From NCBI RefSeq assembly GCF_018881905.1, contig NZ_JACVPM010000002.1, positions 558,001 to 622,000 of the forward strand: a stretch of 64,000 bases of DNA. The letters are read 5' to 3'. The notes under the pieces are model-generated. The model was not told where the DNA came from and made no database searches. It saw only the letters and a list, made by a program, of their open reading frames with translations. Source of the stretch: Polynucleobacter sp. MG-27-Goln-C1. Its GTDB lineage: Bacteria; Pseudomonadota; Gammaproteobacteria; Burkholderiales; Burkholderiaceae. The position numbers and the translations under genes were made by a program. Each line of letters opens with the position of its first letter. The stretch's first letter is position 1. Shown one piece after another: positions 1 through 10,613 of the stretch.

Positions 1-1
1 C

Positions 2-784
2 ACATTAGATGGCGTTCAAGAGGATGTAGTTAACCTTTTGTTGAACCTCAAAGGTATCGTATTTAAGTTGCAGTCACGTGATGAAGTTACTATCAATTTG
101 CGTAAAGAAGGCCCAGGCGTTGTTACTGCAAAAGATATCGATTTGCCACATGATGTAGAAATCATTAATCCTGATCACGTTATTGCTCACTTGTCAGCTG
201 GTGGCAAGTTGGATATGCAGATCAAGGTTGAAAAAGGCCGTGGCTATGTACCAGGCAATATGCGTCAATACCATGACGAAGCTACCAAGATCATTGGTCG
301 CATCGTATTGGATGCCTCATTTAGCCCAGTAAGCCGTGTTAGTTATGCTGTTGAGTCTGCTCGTGTTGAGCAACGTACCGACCTCGATCGTCTAGTAATG
401 ACAATCGAAACAAATGGTGTGTTGTCTCCTGAAGAGGCGATTCGTCAAGCTGCTACCATTTTGGTTGACCAGTTAGTTGTATTCGCAGCCCTCGAAAGCA
501 GCGAAGTTTCTGGTGATCTCGCACCAAGCCGCTCTTCAATGGTTGATCCAATGTTGATGCGTCCGGTTGATGATCTCGAACTCACAGTTCGCTCTGCAAA
601 CTGCTTGAAGGCTGAGAACATTTACTACATCGGTGACTTGATTCAACGTACAGAGAATGAATTGTTGAAGACGCCTAATTTAGGTCGTAAGTCTTTGAAT
701 GAAATCAAGGATGTATTGGCGGCTCGTGGCTTAAGTCTTGGCATGAAACTCGAAAGCTGGCCTCCAGCTAACCTCGAGAAATAA
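2..784 (+). CDS. rpoA: RNA polymerase subunit alpha (5' end outside window)
   Basis: Alpha subunit of DNA-dependent RNA polymerase, the scaffold for beta/beta' assembly and, through its C-terminal domain, the contact for UP elements and activators. The reading frame is open from base 2 without a start, so the N-terminal portion (roughly 65-70 residues by comparison with the usual ~325-330) lies outside the window. The visible part begins in the N-terminal domain ([16 protein letters not shown]) and ends with the helix-hairpin-helix C-terminal domain, where RSANCLKAE (DNA-contact arginine) and [11 protein letters not shown] are recognisable. It lies 16 bases upstream of rplQ, the usual end of the ribosomal-protein alpha operon. 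The identification is secure; only the 5' end is missing. Confidence 0.97.
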   Translation, partial: TLDGVQEDVVNLLLNLKGIVFKLQSRDEVTINLRKEGPGVVTAKDIDLPHDVEIINPDHVIAHLSAGGKLDMQIKVEKGRGYVPGNMRQYHDEATKIIGRIVLDASFSPVSRVSYAVESARVEQRTDLDRLVMTIETNGVLSPEEAIRQAATILVDQLVVFAALESSEVSGDLAPSRSSMVDPMLMRPVDDLELTVRSANCLKAENIYYIGDLIQRTENELLKTPNLGRKSLNEIKDVLAARGLSLGMKLESWPPANLEK

Positions 785-800
785 TTAGAAAGGAAGCATC

Positions 801-1193
801 ATGCGTCACGGAAACGGCTTACGCAAACTAAACAGAACATCATCACATCGCTTGGCGATGCTGCGCAACATGTCCAATTCTCTTTTGGAGCACGAAGTGA
901 TTAAAACCACTTTGCCAAAAGCAAAAGAATTGCGCATGGTTGTTGAGCCTTTAATTACCTTGGGTAAAAAAGATAACTTAGCAAACCGTCGCTTAGCATT
1001 CAATCGCACACGCGATCGCGATATCGTGACCAAACTCTTCACAGAGCTCGGCCCACGTTACGCAACTCGTCCAGGCGGCTACCTTCGTATTTTGAAGTTT
1101 GGCTTCCGTCATGGTGACAATGCGCCTATGGCTTTGGTTGAGTTAGTTGATCGCCCAGAAGTTGAAGAAACAGCAGTAGCTGAAGAGGCTTAA
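801..1193 (+). CDS. rplQ: 50S ribosomal protein L17
   Basis: Large-subunit ribosomal protein L17, 130 residues. The start [17 protein letters not shown] and the block [17 protein letters not shown] are family hallmarks; the C-terminus ends in a short acidic tail typical of betaproteobacterial L17. An AAGGA Shine-Dalgarno (about 790-794) sits at good distance from the ATG. It follows rpoA by 16 bases and is the last gene of the alpha operon, because a strong intrinsic terminator begins 17 bases after its stop codon. Confidence 0.97.
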   Translation: MRHGNGLRKLNRTSSHRLAMLRNMSNSLLEHEVIKTTLPKAKELRMVVEPLITLGKKDNLANRRLAFNRTRDRDIVTKLFTELGPRYATRPGGYLRILKFGFRHGDNAPMALVELVDRPEVEETAVAEEA

Positions 1194-1210
1194 GCTCCTT
1201 TAGCAAGATT

Positions 1211-1237
1211 AAAAGCCAGGCTTCGGTCTGGCTTTTT
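1211..1237 (+). terminator. Rho-independent terminator after rplQ
   Basis: Inverted repeat AAAGCCAG / CTGGCTTT around a short CTTCGG-containing loop, followed by a T run. It closes the rpoA-rplQ operon and separates it from cutA. Confidence 0.85.
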
Positions 1238-1250
1238 TCATTTATACGGT

Positions 1251-1256
1251 TATAAA
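1251..1256 (+). promoter_or_regulatory. Candidate -10 box of cutA, 6 nt from the start codon
   Basis: TATAAA lies between the rplQ terminator and cutA, with only six bases to the ATG and no Shine-Dalgarno. If it is the -10 element the transcript would start at or next to the ATG. No convincing -35 is visible, so this is tentative. Confidence 0.3.
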
Positions 1257-1262
1257 TACAAC

Positions 1263-1595
1263 ATGACCACAGACCAACCTGTCGAACTATTAATTATTGT
1301 CACCAGCTTTGCATCCCTTGAAGATGCAAAGAAAATGGCGCATCAGTTGATTGAATGCCGTCTGGCTGCCTGCGTGCAAATTCAGGAGGGTATGCATTCC
1401 ATCTATCGATGGGAAGGTAAGATTTGCGAGGGAAATGAAGTCCTGTTGTCAGCAAAGACGGTTGAAGATAAATGGGTAGATATTTCTAATTTCATCAAAA
1501 GTCATCACCCTTATGATTTACCAGAGTTGATTGCGTATGCACCTACAAAATATGAATCGCTGTATGGCAAGTGGGTGCAGGCCGAGGTAAAGTGA
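1263..1595 (+). CDS. cutA: Divalent-cation tolerance protein CutA
   Basis: CutA-family cytosolic protein of 110 residues, a normal length for this trimeric, ferredoxin-like-fold family linked to copper/divalent metal tolerance. Hallmarks are the first strand LLIIVTSFASLEDA, the ECRLAACVQI block containing the conserved cysteine, and YRWEGKICEGNEVLLSAKT, followed by HPYDLPELIAY. The biochemical role of CutA is poorly settled, so only family membership is claimed. Its stop codon lies five bases before the chosen dsbD start, so the two are probably cotranscribed and translationally coupled, an arrangement common in proteobacteria. Confidence 0.95.
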   Translation: MTTDQPVELLIIVTSFASLEDAKKMAHQLIECRLAACVQIQEGMHSIYRWEGKICEGNEVLLSAKTVEDKWVDISNFIKSHHPYDLPELIAYAPTKYESLYGKWVQAEVK

Positions 1596-1600
1596 ACACC

Positions 1601-3274
1601 ATGAGATTGTTAAATAAATTCATCCCGGTGTTAGCTGCATTCCTATTTTTTGTTGGTAATGCATTTGCAGCCCCAGAATTTCTTCCTCCTGAGAAAGCCT
1701 TTCAGGCTGAAGCAACATGGGCAGTCAATACGAATGACATTGAGTTGGAGATTTTTCCAGCTAAGGGTTATTACATCTATCAAGAATCGCTACATTTCAA
1801 GATGGGCTCCCAGCCCAGTAAATTAGGGCTTGTAAAGGCATCACTCCCTGCCGGGATTGAAAAGTATGACGAGACTTTTCAGAAGAAAATGCAGGTTTAT
1901 AAGCAGGCGTTTTTGCTTACCCTAGATAAAAAAGCAGAAGCAGGAAAGCCGCTTTACTTAGAGTTGGAATTACAGGGCTGCGCTGAAGCGGGAATTTGTT
2001 ATCCACCAATGACCCTGAAGTTTCTACTTGCAGGACCTGGAGTAAAAGCCGCCCCAATTCCAGAAGTATTGGATGGAGTGGAGGTGGGTAATACCCCCAA
2101 AAAAGAATTGAGCCTCATGGATGTATGGCGTGAGCGCGATGACGTTAATGCGATTAGCCGCTTCTTAGAAAGTACGCCAACTGGATATCTTTTCCTGGCC
2201 TTCTTTATTCTGGGGTTGGCACTAGCATTCACTCCCTGCGTATTGCCGATGCTGCCTATCCTGTCGAGTATTGTGTTTGGAACGCAGGGTAAGCAGACCA
2301 TCAGTAAGGGTCGTGCAAGCCTCTTGGCGGCGGCCTATGTGCTTGGAATGGCTTGTGTCTATGCCTTGGCAGGAGTCTTGATGGCAGCCTTAGGTGGAAG
2401 CGTCCAAAGGGCTCTACAGAGCCCTATAGCGCTGATTGCGTTTGCATTGCTGCTACTGGCCTTATCAGGCAGTTTATTTGGCCTATATGAGCTCAGAATG
2501 CCCCAATCATGGCAGCAAAAAGTGGATCAATTAGCAGGGCGCCATAAAGGTGGCAGTTTTGCGGGCGCCTTTGCTCTAGGCGGAATTTCAACATTGGTAG
2601 CGAGTCCTTGTATTACCGCCCCATTGGCCGGAGTACTCGCTTTTATTGCGCAAACAGGCTCAATGAGTTTGGGGGCGGGGCTTCTCTTTGTAATGGCTTT
2701 GGGTATGGGCTTGCCACTCCTCTTTATTGCCATTGAAGCGCGCATCCTCATTCCATCAACTGGCATTTGGATGATTTGGTTGCAAAGAACCCTCGGAGTA
2801 TTGTTAGTGGCTACTGCAGCATGGATTGCTTCACCGCTATTTCAGAATGGCAGCAGCGGGGCGACGACTAGCGTTGCCAATGGTCAGCGCCAACATCAAA
2901 TTGGAAGTGCGAGTTTTGCTGTGATTGAATCTAGCGCGCAGTTAGATCAATTCTTAGCTCAAGCGAAAGAGCAGAAGAAATTAGTGCTCTTGGATTTTTA
3001 TGCAGACTGGTGCATTTCTTGCAAGGAGATGGAAGTCAATACTTTCGCAAATCCTGAAGTGAATCAAGAGCTGCAGAAATTTATTTTGATACAAGCTGAT
3101 GTGACAAAGAATAGTCCCGAGAATCAGGCTTTACTAAAACGCTTTGGATTATTTGGCCCACCCGGAATTTTGATCTTTGATCTCAACTCAGAAGAGTTAA
3201 AAGATCAGCGTGTAATTGGCTATATGCCACCACAGCGTTTTGCTGAGCGCTTAAAAAAAGTACTGGCAAATTAA
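1601..3274 (+). CDS. dsbD: Thiol:disulfide interchange protein DsbD
   Basis: Inner-membrane reductant shuttle that carries electrons from cytoplasmic thioredoxin to periplasmic DsbC and to c-type cytochrome maturation. With the ATG at 1601 (557 aa) the protein starts with a clear signal peptide (MRLLNKFIPV, then a hydrophobic run ending AFA). In-frame GTGs at 1571 and 1592 lie upstream but inside or on the end of cutA. The three DsbD modules are present: a periplasmic alpha domain with the cysteine pair in QGCAEAGICYPP (about residues 127 and 133), a multi-span membrane domain with TPCVLP (about 213) and ASPCITAP, and a C-terminal thioredoxin-like gamma domain with CISC (471-474). Its likely periplasmic client DsbC is encoded at 60.1-60.8 kb. 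Confidence 0.96.
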   Translation: MRLLNKFIPVLAAFLFFVGNAFAAPEFLPPEKAFQAEATWAVNTNDIELEIFPAKGYYIYQESLHFKMGSQPSKLGLVKASLPAGIEKYDETFQKKMQVYKQAFLLTLDKKAEAGKPLYLELELQGCAEAGICYPPMTLKFLLAGPGVKAAPIPEVLDGVEVGNTPKKELSLMDVWRERDDVNAISRFLESTPTGYLFLAFFILGLALAFTPCVLPMLPILSSIVFGTQGKQTISKGRASLLAAAYVLGMACVYALAGVLMAALGGSVQRALQSPIALIAFALLLLALSGSLFGLYELRMPQSWQQKVDQLAGRHKGGSFAGAFALGGISTLVASPCITAPLAGVLAFIAQTGSMSLGAGLLFVMALGMGLPLLFIAIEARILIPSTGIWMIWLQRTLGVLLVATAAWIASPLFQNGSSGATTSVANGQRQHQIGSASFAVIESSAQLDQFLAQAKEQKKLVLLDFYADWCISCKEMEVNTFANPEVNQELQKFILIQADVTKNSPENQALLKRFGLFGPPGILIFDLNSEELKDQRVIGYMPPQRFAERLKKVLAN

Positions 3275-3282
3275 ATTAATTG

Positions 3283-3313
3283 AGACTGAATAAGTTTTTT
3301 ACTTATTCAGTCT
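3283..3313. terminator. Bidirectional terminator between dsbD and hemB
   Basis: Perfect 13-bp inverted repeat AGACTGAATAAGT / ACTTATTCAGTCT with a five-T loop, lying between the convergent dsbD and hemB stop codons. It has no long T run downstream of either arm, so termination strength is uncertain, but position and symmetry suit a shared terminator. Confidence 0.7.
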
Positions 3314-3324
3314 TCACCATCAAA

Positions 3325-4993
<1,669 letters not shown>

Positions 4994-5107
4994 GTGCAGA
5001 AGCTATTGTAAAATCACGCAAAATCATGAAATATCTCATGGTGTTGGGTAAAAGGTTGTAAAAGTAGGGCCCAAACACTTTTAGGAATTTTTGCCAAGGT
5101 AAACATA

Positions 5108-5842
5108 ATGCGTCAAACCTCTCAAATCTCCAAATTAACTAGCGTAAGCGCTAGCCTAGCCGCTGGCTTATTGCTGGCAATGACCAGCTTCTCCGGCGTG
5201 GTTAGTGCCGCAGATCCTGCGCCTGCTGCTGCCCCTATGGCGGAAGCGGCTGCTAAGCCAGTTGTTCCAGGTAAGCCTAAGGTTGATCCTGCTGCCGGTG
5301 AAGCGCTTTACTCTAACGGCGATGCAAGCCGTGGTGTAACGGCATGTATTACTTGCCACGGGCCTAAGGGTCAAAGCGCAATAGCCACTTGGCCTAAGCT
5401 GTCTGCGCAGCATGCAGCCTATACCGCCAAGCAGCTCAAGAATTTCAAAGAAGGTACTCGTGCCAATCCAATCATGATGGGAATGGCTGCTGCCTTAACC
5501 GATCAAGATATGAACAATATTGCCGCTTACTTGGTGAGTCAGCCAGTTTCACAGGGCGTAGCTCAAAATAAAGACACGATTGCATTAGGTCAAAGTATCT
5601 ACCGTGGCGGTATCGCTGCTAAAGGTGTTCCAGCATGTGCAGCATGTCATGGTCCAACTGGTGCCGGTATCCCATCACAGTACCCACGCATGGGTGGCCA
5701 GTGGGCTGACTACAACACAGCGCAGTTGTTAGCGTTCCGTGAAGGCACTCGTAAAAATAGCACTCAGATGACAACCATCGCTACTAAGCTTTCTGATCAA
5801 GAAATGAAAGCTGTTGCTGATTACATGGCGGGCTTGCATTAA
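5108..5842 (+). CDS. Dihaem cytochrome c4 family protein
   Basis: Periplasmic electron carrier, 244 aa, probably passing electrons from the bc1 complex to terminal oxidases. A signal peptide (about 1-35) is followed by an Ala/Pro-rich linker and two homologous class I cytochrome domains. Haem sites are CITCH (80-84) and CAACH (177-181). Candidate axial methionines lie in the conserved loops FKEGTRANPIMMGMA and FREGTRKNSTQMTT. The duplicated FxEGTR motif is diagnostic of the cytochrome c4/c553 group. An AAGG Shine-Dalgarno precedes the ATG. The gene stands alone between the divergent engB and a strong terminator. The bc1 genes petABC are at 42.9-45.7 kb. Confidence 0.93.
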   Translation: MRQTSQISKLTSVSASLAAGLLLAMTSFSGVVSAADPAPAAAPMAEAAAKPVVPGKPKVDPAAGEALYSNGDASRGVTACITCHGPKGQSAIATWPKLSAQHAAYTAKQLKNFKEGTRANPIMMGMAAALTDQDMNNIAAYLVSQPVSQGVAQNKDTIALGQSIYRGGIAAKGVPACAACHGPTGAGIPSQYPRMGGQWADYNTAQLLAFREGTRKNSTQMTTIATKLSDQEMKAVADYMAGLH

Positions 5843-5863
5843 TAGTTACGTTCAGTACAAAAC

Positions 5864-5893
5864 AAAAACCCCGCTACTTCAGCGGGGTTTTTT
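5864..5893 (+). terminator. Rho-independent terminator after cytochrome c4 gene
   Basis: AAAAACCCCGCT / AGCGGGGTTTTT with a five-base loop and a T run. It also lies downstream of the convergent lysA, and the A-rich left arm would read as a T run on the minus strand, so it may serve both genes. Confidence 0.92.
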
Positions 5894-5936
5894 ATTGCCT
5901 AGAAACTTACCAAGCTAAATACATTGTGAGTCTAAT

Positions 5937-7235
5937 TTAGTTTGGCAGGGTAGTTTCACCAGCAAAGAGATCGGCAACATTTTCACGCGCACGAATGACA
6001 TACGCATTCTTACCGTCAACCATAATCTCAGCAGGTTTTGGTCTGGTGTTGTAGTTGGAAGCCATTACAAAACCATAAGCACCGGCAGATAGAATGGCGA
6101 GTAGATCACCTTCTTCCACTGCAAGCGTGCGGTCTCTTCCGAGCCAGTCACCAGATTCGCATACAGGCCCAACGATGTCATAAGTAGAGCTTGCAACTTG
6201 TTTAGTTTGGACTGGAACGATGCCGTGATAAGCCTCGTAGAGGGCTGGACGCATCAACTCCGTCATTGCTGCATCCACAATGCAAAAGTTTTTTTCAGCA
6301 CCGGGCTTGAGATATTCCACTTTGGTCAAAAGCACGCCAGCATTGCCCACAAGGGATCTGCCGGGCTCTAAGACGATATCGAGATGCGCAAAGCCACGCT
6401 CAGCAACACGGTTAAGTAAGGTATTAGTGAACTCGGTAATATCCGGTGGGTTGTCATCGCCATACGAAATACCAAGGCCGCCACCTAAATCGAGATGATG
6501 AATCTCAATACCTTCTTTTTTCAATTGAGCAACTAACTCGAGCACCTTATCAAGCGCATCAAGGTAGGGGGCAGTTGTAGTAATTTGTGAGCCAATATGA
6601 TAATCAATACCCACCACATCAATTTGTGAAAGCAATGCAGCTTCACGATATGTCTTTAGAACCTCGTGATAAGCAATACCGAATTTATTTCCCTTCAATC
6701 CAGTAGAGATATAGGGATGTGTTTGTGCATCAACATCAGGATTCACACGCAAAGAAATGGGGGCGCGGCAATTGAGCTTTGTAGCTACACGATTAATTTG
6801 ATGCAGCTCTGCAATCGATTCCACATTGATGCATTTAACGCCAGCCTCTAATGCCTGCGCAATTTCAGGGGCAGATTTGCCAACACCTGCAAATACCAAA
6901 CTTTTTGGATCTGCGCCAACTGCCAGGGCGCGAGCTAATTCACCGCCGCTGACTAAATCAAAGCCAGAGCCTAATTTTTTAAAGCAATCGATCACTGCTA
7001 AATTGCTATTGGCCTTCATTGCATAGTGCACGCGAGCACGTCTTTTGCCGGAAGAATCTACACAAGCTTTGTCATAGGCTTGATAAGCTTCAGTCAACGC
7101 TTTTTTGCTATAGACATATAAAGGCGTGCCAAATTCTTTTGCCAAATCTAACAAAGGAATTTCTTCTGCATACCAATTGCCGTTGCGTTCTGTAAATCCA
7201 GCTAGTTCAGGGAGTGGAATTGCTTTACTTGTCAT
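5937..7235 (-). CDS. lysA: Diaminopimelate decarboxylase
   Basis: PLP enzyme converting meso-diaminopimelate to L-lysine, the last step of lysine synthesis; 432 aa. The PLP lysine is in HYAMKANSN (K74) at the start of the alanine-racemase-like TIM barrel. The barrel also shows the GSGFDLVSGGEL block, the PLP phosphate-binding DLGGGLGI and EPGRSLVGNAG, and the second domain carries GPVCESGDWLG and AGAYGF. The ATG overlaps the stop codon of lptM by four bases (ATGA), so the two are one translation-coupled unit. Upstream lptM and divergent cyaY form a common proteobacterial trio with lysA. Confidence 0.96.
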   Translation of the reverse strand: MTSKAIPLPELAGFTERNGNWYAEEIPLLDLAKEFGTPLYVYSKKALTEAYQAYDKACVDSSGKRRARVHYAMKANSNLAVIDCFKKLGSGFDLVSGGELARALAVGADPKSLVFAGVGKSAPEIAQALEAGVKCINVESIAELHQINRVATKLNCRAPISLRVNPDVDAQTHPYISTGLKGNKFGIAYHEVLKTYREAALLSQIDVVGIDYHIGSQITTTAPYLDALDKVLELVAQLKKEGIEIHHLDLGGGLGISYGDDNPPDITEFTNTLLNRVAERGFAHLDIVLEPGRSLVGNAGVLLTKVEYLKPGAEKNFCIVDAAMTELMRPALYEAYHGIVPVQTKQVASSTYDIVGPVCESGDWLGRDRTLAVEEGDLLAILSAGAYGFVMASNYNTRPKPAEIMVDGKNAYVIRARENVADLFAGETTLPN

Positions 7236-7423
7236 TGCTTGGCCGGTGATGAGTTAGTTGCAGCGGGGCTTTGGGGCGGATAGAGCTTGCCTTTGGGTTC
7301 TGGCTCAGAGGGAGGACTAGGCGCCGGTGGCACATTTGGCAAATACAAGGGCCCCCTAACCCCACACCCAACAAGGGATATTAGAAGGCTAATGCCAAGA
7401 GTTCTTTTAAGAATCGCTATCAT
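7232..7423 (-). CDS. lptM: Small outer-membrane lipoprotein LptM (YifL family)
   Basis: Lipoprotein of 63 aa. The signal sequence ends in the lipobox LVGC (cysteine about residue 20), immediately followed by GVRGPLYLP, the diagnostic LptM/YifL motif (CG-x-x-GPLY-P), then a Pro/Ser-rich low-complexity tail. In E. coli LptM binds the LptD/LptE translocon and aids its oxidative maturation; the same role is inferred here. It is coupled to lysA by an ATGA overlap and is divergent from cyaY. Confidence 0.88.
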   Translation of the reverse strand: MIAILKRTLGISLLISLVGCGVRGPLYLPNVPPAPSPPSEPEPKGKLYPPQSPAATNSSPAKQ

Positions 7424-7470
7424 GAATGTCTCTAAAACGAATGATTGAATATAGCATGCAGGACTCTAAT

Positions 7471-7854
7471 ATGAAGCCAGGCAATTTGACTGCGGAAACC
7501 ATTGACGATAAGCAATTTCATCAATTGGGCAGCAATTTATTACAGTCGATAGAGGTGGCCCTAGAGGCCGCAGACGATACGCTAGATTTAGATCTGGATG
7601 TAGAGCGCCAGGGCGGAAACGTGATCAATATTCGATTTAGGGATCGCAGCGTAATTGTGGTCAATACACAACCACCTTTACATGAAATCTGGGTAGCAGC
7701 TAAATCTGGCGGTTATCACTATCGCTGGGCTGGAACTTTAGCTGCGCCCCTATGGTTAGATACCAAAACAGGACGCGAGCTTCTCGCTGATTTATCTGAA
7801 TTTGCTAGCGCCCAGGCTGGTCAGGCAATCACTATTAGCCTACTTCAGAAATAA
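7471..7854 (+). CDS. cyaY: Iron-sulfur cluster assembly protein CyaY (frataxin)
   Basis: Frataxin homologue that binds iron and modulates Fe-S cluster assembly in the cytoplasm. The acidic first helix (DKQFHQLGSNLLQSIEVALEAADD) is followed by the beta-sheet (VINIRFRDRSVIVVNTQPP, EIWVAAKSGGYHYRW) and a C-terminal helix. Upstream in-frame ATGs exist at 7426, 7441 and 7456, but only 7471 has a proper Shine-Dalgarno (AGGA at 7460-7463, seven bases away), and the resulting 127 aa fits the family; 7426 would leave two bases to the divergent lptM start. TATAGC near 7449 could be the -10 element. Confidence 0.9.
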   Translation: MKPGNLTAETIDDKQFHQLGSNLLQSIEVALEAADDTLDLDLDVERQGGNVINIRFRDRSVIVVNTQPPLHEIWVAAKSGGYHYRWAGTLAAPLWLDTKTGRELLADLSEFASAQAGQAITISLLQK

Positions 7855-7867
7855 GCAAGCTAGAAAA

Positions 7868-8950
7868 TTAAACTGCCCCAGTTGCTGTTAGGGTTTCGAT
7901 GACCTGAGCATCGGGAACACTCTTGATTTGCGCTTTGCCAATCTTTTCTAAAACGACGTAACGGATTTGACCGCCTTCAGTTTTTTTATCTACCTGCATT
8001 AATTCCATATAACGCTGGGCGCCAAACTTAGGAGGCGCAATCGGCAGATTCATAGACTGAATAATTTGAGTTAAGCGATTGACCTCATCTTGGGTGATGA
8101 AGTTCAGACGTCGCGAGAGATCTGCACCCATGACCATGCCGCAGCCAACAGCTTCACCATGCAACCATTCACCATAACCCATGCCAGCTTCGATCGCATG
8201 ACCAAAGGTATGCCCAAAATTAAGAGTGGCACGGATCCCGCCTTCTCTCTCATCTGCTGAAACAACAGCTGATTTAATTTCGCAAGAACGTAATACTGCA
8301 TGCGCCATTGCTGCGGTATCGCACGCTAATAATGCATTTGCATTTGCTTCTATCCAGCTCAAAAATTCAGCGTCTGCAATTGCACCATGTTTAACTACCT
8401 CAGCTAGACCTGCAGAGAGTTCGCGTGTAGGTAATGTCTTCAAGGTATTTAGGTCAGCAATGACCGCTGCTGGCTGATGAAACGCCCCAATCATATTTTT
8501 TCCGAGGGGGTGGTTAATGCCGGTCTTGCCGCCGACAGAAGAGTCCACCTGAGCCAGCAGGGTTGTTGGCACTTGAATGAAGCGGATACCGCGCATAAAG
8601 CTGGCAGCAGCAAAACCAGTCATGTCACCAATCACGCCACCACCCAATGCCACCAACATAGTTTGACGATCAGCACCAAATTTAAGGAGGTCATCAAAAA
8701 TCAATTGAAGATTTTTCCAGTCCTTATAAGACTCTCCATCAGGCAACACAATCGTTCTGACCGGCTTGCCTAGTTTCTCGAGAGTCTTGGTGAGACGCTC
8801 AGCATATAAAGGTGCAACTGTCGTATTGGTAACAATATAAATCGATGTTGCTTTTTCGCAAGCGCTAAATAATTCTGGCTGATCTATTAAATCCGTACCG
8901 ATATGAATAGGGTAGCTACGATTGCCTAGATCAACTTCTAATGTTTTCAT
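7868..8950 (-). CDS. aroB: 3-dehydroquinate synthase
   Basis: NAD- and zinc-dependent second enzyme of the shikimate pathway, making 3-dehydroquinate from DAHP; 360 aa. Recognisable are the NAD-binding segment [21 protein letters not shown], the substrate region [25 protein letters not shown], and the zinc histidines in [12 protein letters not shown] and WLHGEAV. The start lies eight bases after the aroK stop, so aroK and aroB form one unit, the usual proteobacterial arrangement, here downstream of a secretin gene. Confidence 0.96.
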   Translation of the reverse strand: MKTLEVDLGNRSYPIHIGTDLIDQPELFSACEKATSIYIVTNTTVAPLYAERLTKTLEKLGKPVRTIVLPDGESYKDWKNLQLIFDDLLKFGADRQTMLVALGGGVIGDMTGFAAASFMRGIRFIQVPTTLLAQVDSSVGGKTGINHPLGKNMIGAFHQPAAVIADLNTLKTLPTRELSAGLAEVVKHGAIADAEFLSWIEANANALLACDTAAMAHAVLRSCEIKSAVVSADEREGGIRATLNFGHTFGHAIEAGMGYGEWLHGEAVGCGMVMGADLSRRLNFITQDEVNRLTQIIQSMNLPIAPPKFGAQRYMELMQVDKKTEGGQIRYVVLEKIGKAQIKSVPDAQVIETLTATGAV

Positions 8951-8958
8951 GGGTAAAT

Positions 8959-9483
8959 TTATGCGGAGAGTTCGAGTTGCATGATGAGAGTGTTGACTAG
9001 TTGATTGACGCTGGGCTTTCCAGTCTCAATTACATAGTCAGCGATTTCGCGATACAGAGGGTCGCGAATGGCGTATAGGTTTTCTAAAATCTTTTTTGCA
9101 TCACCATTTTTAAGAAGCGGCCTACCTTCGCCACCTTTAGTGCGATGCCATAGCTCCATAGGATTGGCGTGCAGATAAATTACTGTTCCTCTTTCGCTAA
9201 GGAACTGACGATTCTCAGGCAGGAGTACGGCGCCACCACCAGTTGCCAAAATGACGTCATGTTCAGCCGTAATATCTTTGATTGCCTGAGCCTCGCGTTT
9301 GCGAAATCCATCCTCGCCCTCCATTTCAAAGATGACGGGAATCTTGACTCCGCAACGATCTTCAATCACATGGTCGGCATCCAAAAATCGACGGCCCAAT
9401 TTCTTGGCCAGCAATTTACCGACGGTCGACTTCCCGGCGCCCATAAGGCCAATCAGAAAGATATTGTTGGATGAAGAGTTCAC
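8959..9483 (-). CDS. aroK: Shikimate kinase I
   Basis: Phosphorylates shikimate with ATP; 174 aa. Walker A is GLMGAGKST (12-20). Shikimate-binding residues are visible in FLDADHVIE (DxD) and in [13 protein letters not shown], and the lid carries GEGRPLL. It lies 12 bases after the secretin gene and eight before aroB, all on the minus strand, which is the classic secretin-aroK-aroB order. Confidence 0.96.
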   Translation of the reverse strand: MNSSSNNIFLIGLMGAGKSTVGKLLAKKLGRRFLDADHVIEDRCGVKIPVIFEMEGEDGFRKREAQAIKDITAEHDVILATGGGAVLLPENRQFLSERGTVIYLHANPMELWHRTKGGEGRPLLKNGDAKKILENLYAIRDPLYREIADYVIETGKPSVNQLVNTLIMQLELSA

Positions 9484-9495
9484 CCTTTGATTTTA

Positions 9496-10608
9496 TTAGT
9501 GTTTGTCCAGCACGGTGGGGGTTAAGAAGACTAATAGTTCAGTTTTATCTGCTAATTTGGATTTGTGGCGAAATAAATGCCCAATCAAGGGAATGTCACC
9601 TAGAAGTGGAACCTTGATTTCATCATCTCGTTCGGTGGTTTGAAAGATGCCCCCAATGATGGCTGTGCCCCCATTTTCAACGGTTACCTCAGAACTGAGG
9701 TTTTTGGTATCAATGGCATAGCCCTGTTCGGTTTTCATCCCAATTGTGTCTTTATTGATCCCCACCAACATCGAAATCTTTCCGTCAGGATGAATCTTGG
9801 GTAAGACCTCTAGGCGTAAATTGGCTTTGCGGAACTGTAATTTGCTCCCGCTTTGAGAGCTCACTTGATAAGGGAGCTCAGTTCCCTGCTCAATTGTGGC
9901 TTTAACTTGATCGCCAGTCATGATTCGGGGGTTGGAGAGAATCTTGCCCTGGCCATCAGATTCGAGGGCTGAAAGCTCTATTTGCAACAGTCTGGCTGCA
10001 TTCTTGGAAACTAGAGTTGCAGCCAGGGTGGCTGGGTTAAATCCGGCTAAGCCAGTCCCTGCGAGATCGAGATTGGCGCTGGCGTTTTGGTCTGGGTGAT
10101 TGCCAATGCCGTTGGCTTGATATCCCAACTTCATTCCTAGTTCGCGGGCAAAGCGCTGATCGGCCTCGACGATGCGAGCCTCAATCAGGATTTGGCGCGG
10201 GCTATTGATGTGATCACCCCCGAAAGGTAGCGCGGCATCCTCCCGCCGAAACTTTTGAAAACTCTGAATTTCTGCATGAGGACCAATCCAGTAAATATCC
10301 CCGTTCCGCACAAGTCGTAATCCACGGCTAGCCAGAATGGAATGGAGAGCAGTTTGCCAGGGGGTATCTTTAAGGTCGACCGAGATCTTGCCTTGAATGG
10401 ACTCGCTGAGCAGAAAGTTAGTACCCCCCATTTTTGCTAAAACCTGTAAAAGTTCAGTCATTTCAATTTGGCTAAATTGCAGGCTAATGCGACTATCTCT
10501 GAGGGTGGTCGAAGAGCTTCCTTCGGGGGGATTTCCCAGGGCCGGGTTGAGCAAAAAAACCACTACTGAGGCGAGCAGGGCGGCACGGGATTTTTGTAAG
10601 ATCTTCAA
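9496..10608 (-). CDS. Short PilQ/HofQ-like secretin
   Basis: Outer-membrane secretin of 370 aa. A signal peptide (about 1-25) is followed by an N0/STN-type domain (about 40-110: SLQFSQIEMTELLQVLAKMGGTN), a short linker and the secretin beta-domain (about 140-370) with the hallmark VPLLGDIPLIGHLF (333-346) and a GGTAIIGGIF segment. PilQ proteins of type IV pili normally have N-terminal AMIN domains and exceed 600 residues; none is present, so the size and layout are closer to HofQ/ComE-type DNA-uptake secretins. The place upstream of aroK-aroB is where pilQ sits in other betaproteobacteria. It is preceded five bases upstream by its probable partner. Whether it assembles a pilus, a competence pore or something else is not decided by the sequence. 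Confidence 0.88.
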   Translation of the reverse strand: MKILQKSRAALLASVVVFLLNPALGNPPEGSSSTTLRDSRISLQFSQIEMTELLQVLAKMGGTNFLLSESIQGKISVDLKDTPWQTALHSILASRGLRLVRNGDIYWIGPHAEIQSFQKFRREDAALPFGGDHINSPRQILIEARIVEADQRFARELGMKLGYQANGIGNHPDQNASANLDLAGTGLAGFNPATLAATLVSKNAARLLQIELSALESDGQGKILSNPRIMTGDQVKATIEQGTELPYQVSSQSGSKLQFRKANLRLEVLPKIHPDGKISMLVGINKDTIGMKTEQGYAIDTKNLSSEVTVENGGTAIIGGIFQTTERDDEIKVPLLGDIPLIGHLFRHKSKLADKTELLVFLTPTVLDKH

Positions 10609-10613
10609 TAAAG

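Noticed and set aside
5015-5075. Imperfect hairpin GTGTTGGG / CCCAAACAC upstream of cytochrome c4
   Set aside because: The arms pair only with a bulge and there is no T run or other support; treated as chance.
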